From Secundilactobacillus angelensis (GTDB lineage Bacteria; Bacillota; Bacilli; Lactobacillales; Lactobacillaceae): 54,931 nucleotides of DNA. The stretch covers positions 1 through 54,931 of the forward strand of contig NZ_JAAXLJ010000017.1 of NCBI RefSeq assembly GCF_012641075.1, read 5' to 3'. Made by a program: the position numbers and the translations under genes. Below, piece after piece: positions 45,586 to 54,790 of this stretch (position 1 is the first letter of the stretch; every line of letters begins with the position of its first letter). The notes below the pieces were generated by a model that worked only from the letters and a program-made list of their open reading frames with translations, searched no databases and had not been told where the DNA came from.

Positions 45586-46857
45586 TTATAGCACTCCCTC
45601 ATCAGTCCCACGATAACTATCAATTGGAACTCTAATATGACCTCTGGCAATCACTACGCCCCTTCTCACTGCATAGCACTCAACATAGTGATCTCCATTG
45701 AAATCACTTCTCTCATCCTGAGTCTCTTCACCTTTCACTATCATACCTCTCTCTCGTCCTTTAGCTGCTTCACCAGTATTTCTGACCTTCCAATAATATT
45801 TAACGTTACTTTTAATACTTTCAGGGATATTTGAATCGGCAATAAAAAAATGAATTTTTCGATTAACTTTTAAAAGATGTTTGCGAGCCAAAAAAGATTG
45901 CAAATAAAATGGGCGAAATCCATTTTGCAAAATTTTAGCGTCAAGTTTCAATTGATATGTGATTTTTAAATTAAATTTTTCCTCAACGTATTGCTCATCA
46001 GTAGCTCGTCGCTCAGGATCATACTGAGTACCAAATAGCTGAATCATCAGCTCCCTTGAACCTTCTTCATCACCTTCAATAGCCGCTAATGCATTCTTAG
46101 AATATTCGATAAATCTCAAATCTTCGTTATCCATTTCTTCATTAGTGCCCAGAGCTATAATTCTTCCATTTTTCATACTTGCAGCAGTTCCGAAAAAAGC
46201 TTTAAGATGACTAATATAATGAGAATCCATCAATAAAGAAGGCTCATTTTTATAGCACATGTCAAGAATACTGTCTATGACAATTCCTTTTAATGGAACG
46301 CCAACGTGATCACGCCATGCCCTAATCGCCTTAGCAACTTCAGTGTATTTCCCAGATGAATTAATATTATCACAATTGGCTTGAGAAATTTGATTATCTG
46401 GATTAGTTTGTTGCCAACTTCCTCCATCATGTGTATCAGGATAATCGTATTGTCCATCAGAGCGCTTAAACCCAGGTACAAGTTCGATAGTCCCCTTGTT
46501 TAAGGCTATTACAACGACCTGACCATCGCCTCTAATATCGGTTCGTGAATATCTCTCTTGAAGAAGCGTCTTGATTTGTTGTAATAAATCAGTTTGACCG
46601 TGCTGCCGATTATTAAATTGTTCTTTTACGCCTGCTGGTAAAACACAAAGTACATCGTGATCACTTGTAGCACTGATATTTGTATTTCGACCTGCGCTCC
46701 CGACTTTCAATACATGAGTATCATTAGATTCATCATAATAATGATCATTAATAACATTATTAATCTCAGATATTGTGGTATCAAAGTTTTTCTTTTCATC
46801 ATCTGTTTCACTTATTCGGCTGATAAAGCTTCGGAACTCAGTATCATTATCTACCAT
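45586..46857 (-). CDS. CD-NTase-like nucleotidyltransferase with AGS-C-like sensor domain
   Basis: 423-residue CBASS-type enzyme. The nucleotidyltransferase core has GSAGRNTNISATSDHDVLCV: the GS motif at 53-54 and metal-binding Asp66 and Asp68, with the third acidic residue probably Glu125 in GTIELVPGF. The segment GGSWQQTNPDNQIS is typical of the CD-NTase fold. The last about 90 residues (YYWKVRNTGEAAKGRERG to HYVECYAVRRGVVIARGHI) match the AGS-C ligand-sensor domain. It should make a cyclic oligonucleotide on phage infection. ATG 46857 follows AGGTG and lies 8 bases after the effector stop. The product nucleotide is unknown. Confidence 0.88.
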   Translation of the reverse strand: MVDNDTEFRSFISRISETDDEKKNFDTTISEINNVINDHYYDESNDTHVLKVGSAGRNTNISATSDHDVLCVLPAGVKEQFNNRQHGQTDLLQQIKTLLQERYSRTDIRGDGQVVVIALNKGTIELVPGFKRSDGQYDYPDTHDGGSWQQTNPDNQISQANCDNINSSGKYTEVAKAIRAWRDHVGVPLKGIVIDSILDMCYKNEPSLLMDSHYISHLKAFFGTAASMKNGRIIALGTNEEMDNEDLRFIEYSKNALAAIEGDEEGSRELMIQLFGTQYDPERRATDEQYVEEKFNLKITYQLKLDAKILQNGFRPFYLQSFLARKHLLKVNRKIHFFIADSNIPESIKSNVKYYWKVRNTGEAAKGRERGMIVKGEETQDERSDFNGDHYVECYAVRRGVVIARGHIRVPIDSYRGTDEGVL

Positions 46858-46865
46858 TCTTACAC

Positions 46866-47951
46866 CTATTTTCCCTTTCCCACAGTCTTTTTCCAATGAT
46901 ATAAGTCAACAATACTCATATCGATTAAAATTATTGACAAACTAAGAGCGGTAAATTGTTCCCAATTTTCAAATGAATTATTGACTCCAGAATAACTTAA
47001 AAAAAGCAGCATTATTGCACAACCTGCAATCACTTTTAAGTTCACAGTAAGAAGAGTCAAACAATCAGTCTCCGCTCGTTGATATTGCAAAACAGGATTA
47101 TTATTTTGAATTGTCCCTCCAAAAAGGCCATGTTCAGAAAGTTTACTGGCAATTATTAACATCGCTTTATTCCACAAGTACAGAAAAACAATTAATAATA
47201 CTGTTCCTGTAGTAACAATTATCCAAAAATACCATGGTGACGCTATTTTAGTCACCATTTCAATAATAACCGAACCAGAGAGAGCGCCAAGAATCACTGC
47301 TAGAAGTGTAAATAAACCAACAACAAAAGTATCTAAGATTTGCCTTTGGTAACTATAACTGATAGACGTCTTTACAGTACCATTCTTAACAGTTATTTGA
47401 GAACGACGTAAATGTTCTGGCAACATTTTATCAATTTCTAAGGTTGTAAAATGCTGCTCTTCTCCGTATTTGAGAGATTGCTGTGCTAACTGGTAACTTT
47501 TAGGGTCCGTTTTCATTGATGTATCATAGATGTCCTTTGTTCTTTCTGTAAACTCATCACGTTTTTGACGAATATCCGTAACTTGTAGACTAGGTGAATC
47601 TGTCAACAATGATACGTAGTCCTCTCTAATCTGCCAAAGATCATTAGCAGTTTTACTATGACTCGTAATTTCTTCACTCACATCAAAATCTTTGAAATAT
47701 AAAGTTGCTCCTGTTAAGCCGGCAGAAATAAGAGCACTGAGTAGCTTTAAAATAAGACTATTAATCAGAATAGTACCTAAAATCCCACTGGTTGAAATTG
47801 CAGATAATATTATTTTCAACCATTTCACGCATGCTTGTCTCTTACGTAAACGATCAACCTGTTTTAAGTGCGTCGTATAAGTATATTGTACACGCCCGAA
47901 TGCTTCCCGAATTTGTGACTCAAGGTTGAATCTTACCATTTTGTCATCCAT
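46866..47951 (-). CDS. SLATT-type membrane effector with extra C-terminal membrane domain
   Basis: 361-residue membrane protein. Residues 1-190 fit a SLATT (SMODS/SLOG-associating 2TM) effector: an N-terminal basic helix, membrane segments at about 43-63 and 68-86, then a helical soluble part with HSKTANDLWQIREDYVSLLTD. Unusually, four further hydrophobic segments follow (about 206-232, 240-266, 299-320 and 333-350). In CBASS such effectors are thought to open pores and kill the infected cell when a cyclic nucleotide binds. AAGGAG precedes the ATG by 9 bases; the nucleotidyltransferase gene follows directly. Confidence 0.8.
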   Translation of the reverse strand: MDDKMVRFNLESQIREAFGRVQYTYTTHLKQVDRLRKRQACVKWLKIILSAISTSGILGTILINSLILKLLSALISAGLTGATLYFKDFDVSEEITSHSKTANDLWQIREDYVSLLTDSPSLQVTDIRQKRDEFTERTKDIYDTSMKTDPKSYQLAQQSLKYGEEQHFTTLEIDKMLPEHLRRSQITVKNGTVKTSISYSYQRQILDTFVVGLFTLLAVILGALSGSVIIEMVTKIASPWYFWIIVTTGTVLLIVFLYLWNKAMLIIASKLSEHGLFGGTIQNNNPVLQYQRAETDCLTLLTVNLKVIAGCAIMLLFLSYSGVNNSFENWEQFTALSLSIILIDMSIVDLYHWKKTVGKGK

Positions 47952-48127
47952 CTTTATAGTCTCCTTACGTGGAACTACTATAAATCATAGCAAACATATG
48001 TTCGTAAGTAAATGTATTTTCCATAAAACAGGTATTAAAACTACTACAGACTGATTAAACTTCTCTTCTTCAAATTTAACGTCAGCAATATTCCTCTTCA
48101 CCCGTTCTCATCAGTCAGATACCAATT

Positions 48128-51124
48128 TTAATTTGATCGATCAATCAACGGCTGAATTTTATCAGTAAAGTACTCTTTGATTTCCGCCTTTACATGTTTT
48201 TTCCACTTAAGCATATTAGAAGTTTCAGAATTAGGATTGAATGACTTAAACCGGTTATAAGACATCTTATCCAACAGATCTAACATTCCTTGCTGTTGCT
48301 TGTCAGACTCCGGATTATAGTGAGCCATAACGTACTTAAAGTTATCATACTTAAGCTGATACTGATTTGCGAAATCTTTCATCAGTTTCTGGCTTTCATC
48401 ATCGACCATTGATTCCAGAATTTGATCAACTTGTTGACCTCTATACCGTTCTGGATCATCCTGAATCTTCTTCCATAATGATCTCATGATGTCAGCTAAC
48501 TTTTCATTCTTTTTACCTAAATCATTGATGTAACCATTGATTTCATTAACATCATCCTGGTTCATCTCAGATGATTGGTTATCTTCGTCAGGAACATAAG
48601 CTTGAATCAAAGCAACGATATAACGCTCATTGATTTCTTTAATATGAAAAGACTCAAGCTCATAGTCATCGTTAATCTCCGACTCGTCATCATCTATCGG
48701 TGGGTCTTTTTTTAAGCTCTCAAGTACGTTTTCGTAAGTACCTCGCAGCTCATCCATCTTTTCCTCGGAAATTTCAGGCATATTAAGCTGTTCTTCCTCA
48801 GGCAACTCACTTTGGTTGTCTAGCTCATCGTATGTTTGAATCGCAGCAGTATGCTTATCAAGTTCTTGGAAGTCTTTCACAAATTGTTTTCTATCCTTTT
48901 TCGGCGCATTTTCAATCGATTGAAGGCTATCTGGTTGCAGGTACTTATCAAACGTCTTCCGCGCTTTAACATAGCGTTTTCTGGCTACCTTCCAGGTAGG
49001 AGCTAACACATCATTAGAGCCACCATGCGAATAGAGCCGTAACGCATCATCAATGGCTTCGCTAAAGGCCTCTGGATATTGAAAGGTCACGATTTGTCCC
49101 CACGCTTTGCCAGAATCGTAAATCCGATTAGTTCTGGAAAATGCTTGAATGATATTTTGCGGATTCATTGGCCGACGATCAACGTACAGCGTTGAAAGAT
49201 TGGGTGAATCAAATCCCGTTAAAAGTCGATCCACTACGATAACAATATCTAACTGCTGATGAGGTGCTTGATACGGCTTCTTCTTTCGAGCCAGTCGATC
49301 ATTGACATTACGGTTATAGGATCCTAGCTCCGCCATCGAATAATTAGTGTGAAACATGGCATTGTAATCAGCCATTGAATGTTTCATGGCCTCTTGGTCT
49401 ACCTCTGAATCATCATCATTTTCCGAAATGGAGTATGTTACCGCAATACGTGGAAAATCAGGTGCCACTTCTTTGATTCGTTTAGGAACCCCACCCTGTT
49501 CAATAACGTCTTTAAATAATGAATAGTAACGTTGTGCTTGCTTAATTGATGAAGTTGTAAAAATTGCTGAATAACGATGACCATTGATCAATCCTTGTTT
49601 TCTGTAGGCAAGGTACAATATTTTTTCGACTACTGCACGCATATGCTGGTCAGAAAGATAGACTTGATCTAACCCATGGGTATCAGCTTCATCTGCTTTT
49701 TCTTCCTTACTATCACCTAAGTTATCCGTCTTAAATCCTAAAACAGCTTTATCTCGTAGTGCATCCTTGATCGTGTATTCATGAAGAATTGGCCCATATA
49801 GCTGTTCAGTCGTCCGAGCATCCTTACCATTTTCTGCCCGCGCATTTTCATCAAAAATTGGTGTTCCAGTAAAGCCATACCATAGTGGCTGGCGGTTAAA
49901 GAACTTATCCAACTCTCGCTTTTGAGTTGGCGTAACTGTCCGATGACATTCATCCACGATAAACGCCAAATTCAGACTTTTTAACTTTTCATATTTCTTT
50001 GATAGTCCAGGATTTTCTTCAATTCGCTTAAAAATAGTTTTCAATTTCTGCCGTGTCGTGACAACTACGGTCCGGTTACCATCCACTAATTGATCTGCCA
50101 AATCATAGCTATTCTTGGTTTCCTTAACACTAATGGTGTCGTTGTTAGCATAAGTCTGAAACGCACCAGTAGTTTGAGCATCCAAATCTTTTCTATCAAT
50201 CAAAAAGATAGTTTTCTGAATACTTGGCAACTGTAATAGGTTTCGAGCAACTTTGTAAGAAGTTAGTGTCTTACCTGATCCAGTTGTATGCCAGATAAAA
50301 CCAGATTGGCGTTCTCGGGAGGCCTTAAAAATAGCTTCAATTGCGTGAATTTGATACGGACGAAGTAAGATAATATTTTTTGCTTCACTATCTAAAACCG
50401 TGTAATCAGCAATCATATGATGTGCAGCCGGAATAGACAGAACCTCACGAGAAAAATCGAGGTAGTTATCAACTAGCTTATTTTGCTCATCAACCCAAGA
50501 TGTCAAGAATTTGGGATTTAGCTGTCCTCCCGCTGAAATATACCGAGTACTAGTGCCATTTGTCACAACAAACATTTCAACAAAACAGAAAATATCAGTA
50601 AACTTACCTTCACTAATATATTTGTTAATTTGATTGAAAGCTTTCATATAAGGCTGCTGTGGTGCTTTAAGCTCAATATGGATCATTGGCAACCCGTTAA
50701 TGAGTAGTGTCACATCAAAACGACGATCCTGATCCAACGCCATACCCTTAGGAACTTCAACTTGATGGACAACTTCATAGACTGATGAACCACCAGAAAT
50801 GTTAGAGTTATCCAAAATTAAAAGATCGGCGTCTGGCAACGTAGAGTCATCACGTTTTAAATGAAAACGAACTTGCCCATTGGCACCTGACATGAATTCA
50901 GCTGCCCGATAAAAAGTTGGTTGAATAATCTGTGTTTTGATTGTCTGTTTTTCATTTTCTGTAAGTGCTATATCTGCTAATTTTGCTTTATTATTGGCTG
51001 ACAAAATTCTAAAAAAGTTATTCCATAATTGTGGTACGTTTTTTAAATCTTCACGAAGAACCCATTGATTGGTGCCCTTGGTTAAGCTATCAATTAATTT
51101 TTGTTCCATTGCTGCTTCAGCCAT
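48128..51124 (-). CDS. hsdR: Type I restriction enzyme, R subunit
   Basis: 998-residue motor and nuclease subunit. The N-terminal PD-(D/E)xK nuclease core is FDVTLLINGLPMIHIELK (Asp137, Glu151, Lys153). The SF2 translocase carries the Q-like LRPYQIHAI, Walker A TGSGKT (281-286), DECH (391-394) and a helicase motif VI segment IIQAFSRTNR. The C-terminus binds the methylase core. It cuts DNA that lacks host modification after ATP-driven translocation. AAGGAG precedes the ATG by 7 bases, 22 bases after the hsdS stop. Confidence 0.97.
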   Translation of the reverse strand: MAEAAMEQKLIDSLTKGTNQWVLREDLKNVPQLWNNFFRILSANNKAKLADIALTENEKQTIKTQIIQPTFYRAAEFMSGANGQVRFHLKRDDSTLPDADLLILDNSNISGGSSVYEVVHQVEVPKGMALDQDRRFDVTLLINGLPMIHIELKAPQQPYMKAFNQINKYISEGKFTDIFCFVEMFVVTNGTSTRYISAGGQLNPKFLTSWVDEQNKLVDNYLDFSREVLSIPAAHHMIADYTVLDSEAKNIILLRPYQIHAIEAIFKASRERQSGFIWHTTGSGKTLTSYKVARNLLQLPSIQKTIFLIDRKDLDAQTTGAFQTYANNDTISVKETKNSYDLADQLVDGNRTVVVTTRQKLKTIFKRIEENPGLSKKYEKLKSLNLAFIVDECHRTVTPTQKRELDKFFNRQPLWYGFTGTPIFDENARAENGKDARTTEQLYGPILHEYTIKDALRDKAVLGFKTDNLGDSKEEKADEADTHGLDQVYLSDQHMRAVVEKILYLAYRKQGLINGHRYSAIFTTSSIKQAQRYYSLFKDVIEQGGVPKRIKEVAPDFPRIAVTYSISENDDDSEVDQEAMKHSMADYNAMFHTNYSMAELGSYNRNVNDRLARKKKPYQAPHQQLDIVIVVDRLLTGFDSPNLSTLYVDRRPMNPQNIIQAFSRTNRIYDSGKAWGQIVTFQYPEAFSEAIDDALRLYSHGGSNDVLAPTWKVARKRYVKARKTFDKYLQPDSLQSIENAPKKDRKQFVKDFQELDKHTAAIQTYDELDNQSELPEEEQLNMPEISEEKMDELRGTYENVLESLKKDPPIDDDESEINDDYELESFHIKEINERYIVALIQAYVPDEDNQSSEMNQDDVNEINGYINDLGKKNEKLADIMRSLWKKIQDDPERYRGQQVDQILESMVDDESQKLMKDFANQYQLKYDNFKYVMAHYNPESDKQQQGMLDLLDKMSYNRFKSFNPNSETSNMLKWKKHVKAEIKEYFTDKIQPLIDRSN

Positions 51125-51146
51125 TTGAATACTCCTTTATTAATGC

Positions 51147-52367
51147 TTACACAAACATTTTTTGTAAGAGGGATTGCTTTAATTTCTTTAAGTTGTCTAA
51201 CATACGCTGATGATGAGCGATAGCAAAGTTAATTGTTTTAAATAATTGCGCAACTGCCTTTTGTTCAAGAGGTTTTTGTGGCCTTTTTATTGGAATTTGA
51301 GCAAGATCACCTAAATAAATACCTGGTTGTGCGGAAACGACTTGTCGTACATTTAACTGTCGCTGAAAGTCATTGCTTTCAAGCAAAGTTTGCAAAAACT
51401 CAGAGTTCATAGATATTGGCCGAAGGTATGCAACACTACGTTGAAATGTTAGATTCTGGGGATTAGTCAAAATAGCTGATTCCCCAATGGAGCCAACAAT
51501 CGTTAATAAAATATCACCAGCCTCAAGAGTGAACGATTTGTGAATCTTTCGAAATTCATTCCACGATATGCGTCGATCTGAGCTACTAATTATTATGTGG
51601 CCATTTTTTATGTTTTTAGCACTTAAAAGATAAGGTCCCTCCTTAGCATCTTTATGGGTCCCATGAGTCCCATCTTTTAAAAGTGTAAGTTCACTTCCAA
51701 GCTTACGTTGTTCCCATACATCAGTAAAACCACTAAATCTAATCTCTGGCTTATTTTGACCATCCTTTGGAAACATTTTTTGTAAAAGTGACTGTTTTAA
51801 CTTATTCAAAAGTTCTAACTTACGCTGATGATGAGCGATACTTTTTTCTATGTTTAAAAAAAGTAACCCGATTCTCTGTTGTTCTTCTTTATTGGGAAAT
51901 AATGCGCTAATATTTTTAAACTTTTTAAGCGACAATACGTGTTGTCCAGTTCCTTCTGCTTGAATGGCGATTTGTCTTTCAATACCATAATTAACTCTTT
52001 TTAAGAAAAATTCCGAATCTGCATTTTTTAAACCGAAAACAGGATAAAAGTAGCTAATAATACCCATATCAATTATGTTATTACGGTTGAATACAAACCT
52101 ACTATTATCACTTCTACTACGATACGTAAAATACCCTTTAGGTAAAATAAAGTATCCAACGTTATCATTTGTTGTTACTTGCCTGTCATTAAAATACTCT
52201 TCCTGTAATACAATGCCCTTTTGTTGAGACGAAGTTAACACCGGATACTGATTGTTCACAGTTGTTTTATTAACGTAATCAACGATGTAGTTTCCGAGCT
52301 TACGCTGTTCCCACGCGTCAGTGAATCCCTTAAATCTTAGAATTGGACCTTTTTTAGATTCCACCAT
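51147..52367 (-). CDS. hsdS: Type I restriction-modification specificity subunit S
   Basis: 406-residue DNA-recognition subunit with two target recognition domains, each followed by a helical spacer. FKGFTDAWEQRKLGNYIVD opens the first half and FSGFTDVWEQRKLGSELTL the second; each half ends with a conserved KLKQSLLQKMF helix. The second recognition domain includes LLKDGTHGTHKDAKEGPYLL. The DNA of the repeated parts is similar (see the repeat feature), so domain swapping is possible. The bipartite recognition sequence cannot be read from the protein. Its start overlaps the hsdM stop (TAATG). Confidence 0.95.
   Translation of the reverse strand: MVESKKGPILRFKGFTDAWEQRKLGNYIVDYVNKTTVNNQYPVLTSSQQKGIVLQEEYFNDRQVTTNDNVGYFILPKGYFTYRSRSDNSRFVFNRNNIIDMGIISYFYPVFGLKNADSEFFLKRVNYGIERQIAIQAEGTGQHVLSLKKFKNISALFPNKEEQQRIGLLFLNIEKSIAHHQRKLELLNKLKQSLLQKMFPKDGQNKPEIRFSGFTDVWEQRKLGSELTLLKDGTHGTHKDAKEGPYLLSAKNIKNGHIIISSSDRRISWNEFRKIHKSFTLEAGDILLTIVGSIGESAILTNPQNLTFQRSVAYLRPISMNSEFLQTLLESNDFQRQLNVRQVVSAQPGIYLGDLAQIPIKRPQKPLEQKAVAQLFKTINFAIAHHQRMLDNLKKLKQSLLQKMFV
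51154..52337 (-). repeat. Paired direct repeats within hsdS
   Basis: Copies at 51154-51222 and 51772-51840 (69 bases each, encoding the KLKQSLLQKMF spacer ends) and at 51697-51740 and 52294-52337 (44 bases each, encoding the GFTDxWEQRKLG segments). They frame the two recognition domains and could support recombination between domains. Confidence 0.8.
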
Positions 52368-53950
52368 TAATCTGCGTCCTCCAAATCTTTGATTACATCA
52401 TTAAGTCCGTCCATAATGTTGTCGTCATCCGACGTTAGATCCTTTAACATCGAAACCAAACTATGTTCATTCTCTTTGATTTCCTGACTAGTTTGTCGTA
52501 GGTCATAAGCAACTTGTTTCAAATCAATTTCAGGTTCTGGTTCAAAGGTATCTACATAACGGGGAATGTTCAAGTTAAACTCATTCTCTTGAATTTCATC
52601 AAACGTAGCTAGGTGGGCAAATTTATCAACATCTTCTCGCTTTTCATAGGTATCGAGAATCCGTTGTACATCTTTCTCACGTAATATATTCTGAGTCTTA
52701 GCTTTTTCAAAGTTCTTTGAAGCATCAATAAACATGACATTACGGTCTTGTTTATCTTTTTTCAGGACCACAATTGCAGTTGGAATGGAAGTGTTATAAA
52801 ACAAGTTTGCTGGCAATCCGATAACTGCATCGATTGCACCACTCTCAAGCATTTTTTGACGAATTTTACCTTCAGCTGCCCCTCGGAATAAGACCCCATG
52901 AGGCAAAACAATTGCCATAGCACCACTATATTTTAGATGGTAATAACCATGTAAAAGAAAGGCGTAATCAGCCTTTGACTTGGGTGGCAACACACCATAA
53001 GCAGAGAATCGAGGATCTTCTTTAAAACCATCTGCTGCTGACCATTTCAGTGAGTAAGGTGGATTCATTACGACGGAATCAAAGTTAGTTACTTCTTCAG
53101 CTGGCCAATCTTCATCTAAGGTATCACCATTACGTAAATGCTGACTAGCAATATCAACGTGGTGAAGGATCATATTCATGCGAGCTAAGTTAAATGTTGA
53201 AGTATTGATTTCTTGACCAAAATAAGTAATTCGATCTGCTGCGTCAGAATACTTCTTGAAGTTCAGCAGCAAGGAACCAGACCCCATTGCAGGATCATAA
53301 ACGGTCATTCCATCTTTATAATTTTTCCCAACCAACGTTAATCGAGATAATAATTCAGAGACTTTTTGTGGTGTATAGAACTCACCTGCTTTTTTACCAG
53401 ATTCAGAGGCAAATTGACCAATCAAATATTCGTAGGCATCGCCTAAAGAGTCCCCAGCGGTTTTAACGAGTTCCAGTTTGCCAATTGCAGAAAGCACTCC
53501 GGCGATTGTATCAGCCTGCTTTTGAGCGTTATTGCCTAACCGTTTTGAGTAAAGATCATAATCGTCAAACAAGCCTTCAAATTCAGCTCCGAAACTTTCC
53601 AATTTCGTGAAAGCGTCACCCAACTGGTTTAACTGAAAAGAATGATCGTCGACAGACTTCAAAATATTCGTGTAAGTTGACTCTGGTTGAATAACATAAC
53701 CGAAAGTATCCTTTAATTCATCGATTAAATCGGAATCAGTTGCATTATCTTCGTAAATCTTTTGAGCTTCTTCTAGAGATGCTTTTTCCTTACCCTCTAG
53801 TTCTGCTGCATAGTAAAGCATGCTGTCTGATAGATACTTATAAAAGACAGTACCCAACAGGTAGTTCTTGTATTCATTAGCATCCATCTTTGATCGTAGT
53901 ACATCGGCCGCACTAAAAAGTCCACTTTGTAATTCAGTTGTTTCTGTCAT
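52367..53950 (-). CDS. hsdM: Type I DNA methyltransferase subunit M
   Basis: 527-residue N6-adenine methyltransferase. After the helical N-terminal domain come FASESGKKAGEFYTPQKVSELL, the AdoMet motif DPAMGSGS (219-226) and the catalytic NPPY (296-299). It methylates host DNA and, with HsdS, forms the core of the restriction complex. The start at 53950 follows GGAGGT by about 10 bases; the in-frame extension to 53992 has no ribosome binding site. First gene of the hsdM-hsdS-hsdR operon. Confidence 0.97.
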   Translation of the reverse strand: MTETTELQSGLFSAADVLRSKMDANEYKNYLLGTVFYKYLSDSMLYYAAELEGKEKASLEEAQKIYEDNATDSDLIDELKDTFGYVIQPESTYTNILKSVDDHSFQLNQLGDAFTKLESFGAEFEGLFDDYDLYSKRLGNNAQKQADTIAGVLSAIGKLELVKTAGDSLGDAYEYLIGQFASESGKKAGEFYTPQKVSELLSRLTLVGKNYKDGMTVYDPAMGSGSLLLNFKKYSDAADRITYFGQEINTSTFNLARMNMILHHVDIASQHLRNGDTLDEDWPAEEVTNFDSVVMNPPYSLKWSAADGFKEDPRFSAYGVLPPKSKADYAFLLHGYYHLKYSGAMAIVLPHGVLFRGAAEGKIRQKMLESGAIDAVIGLPANLFYNTSIPTAIVVLKKDKQDRNVMFIDASKNFEKAKTQNILREKDVQRILDTYEKREDVDKFAHLATFDEIQENEFNLNIPRYVDTFEPEPEIDLKQVAYDLRQTSQEIKENEHSLVSMLKDLTSDDDNIMDGLNDVIKDLEDAD

Positions 53951-54366
53951 TTTACTAATGACCTCCGTTAATATCTTTTTATAAATATCCAAAAAATTAT
54001 GATATGTATCTCTCTTTACTAAGTTAAAATTTACTCATTCAATTTTCCCAGCCTTTTAGTTGGTCTTAAAAGCCCACACCTTAATGATTGCTTGCAGGCC
54101 ATCAGGCTTAAACTGCTTCTCTTATGGTATCACGAAACTACTTTTTACTGTTGTGAATTCGGCTAAAAGACTGCTTAAAAGCAAAACAATTTTTCATCAT
54201 GACGTTTGATAGCAATCTGAATTTATCTTTCCTCTCTGTATATAAAGTTTTATAATTAATACCGTGTATATATACATACTACAGAATATTACAAAAAATA
54301 TGGACCAAATTTTGGTCATGCATGTAATCACACATTAACAAAATAAATGTTTAAGGAGCATTTGAG
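53951..54366. other. Intergenic region upstream of hsdM
   Basis: No gene is recognised. This AT-rich stretch must hold the hsdM promoter on the minus strand and the promoter of the small secreted protein on the plus strand. A self-complementary GTATATATAC occurs at about 54264-54273. No riboswitch or RNA gene was recognised. Confidence 0.45.
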
Positions 54367-54660
54367 ATGCCTTTAAAAAAGCTTTCAATGGTCCCGTTAG
54401 TTGCGCTTTCGTTTGTCACAGCACTATCTACAACTTCAACTACAGCTTCAGCACACGGATATGGTTATTGGCTTCGGCCTCATTGGGTCACCATCAAAAA
54501 AACAACAACCATCGCTAAGATAAAGAACACTTATCCTCTGTCAAATAGTTACAAAGTTGACGAATGGATTGTTTATCCCGGCTATCACCTAAAGGTTCAT
54601 CATGGTGCAAGTTACTTATGGCTTGGTGAAAGCGGCAAATTTAACACTGGTCCAAGTTAA
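54367..54660 (+). CDS. Small secreted protein of unknown function, 97 aa
   Basis: Short protein with a signal peptide: positively charged start, hydrophobic segment and ASA cleavage region near residue 28. The mature part of about 69 residues is rich in Tyr, Trp, His and Lys (HGYGYWLRPHWVTIKK, YLWLGESGKF). I do not recognise the family; beta-rich secreted lactobacillar proteins of this kind are common. AAGGAG lies 8 bases before the ATG, and a strong terminator follows. It is divergent from hsdM. Confidence 0.75.
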   Translation: MPLKKLSMVPLVALSFVTALSTTSTTASAHGYGYWLRPHWVTIKKTTTIAKIKNTYPLSNSYKVDEWIVYPGYHLKVHHGASYLWLGESGKFNTGPS

Positions 54661-54756
54661 ACCTGGGCGATTGAACGCGGTAATAACACTCACTGGTTCC
54701 GACAGGGGACCCACTAAAACAAAACAGTAAATAATTTGTTAGTTGAATCCTAAATT

Positions 54757-54790
54757 AACAGGGCAGCCCCAAGTCTGGGACTGCCCTGTT
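54757..54790 (+). terminator. Terminator of the small secreted protein gene
   Basis: Perfect 10-bp outer stem AACAGGGCAG/CTGCCCTGTT extended by further inner pairs, followed by AATTTTAT. It lies about 95 bases after the stop codon. Confidence 0.85.
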
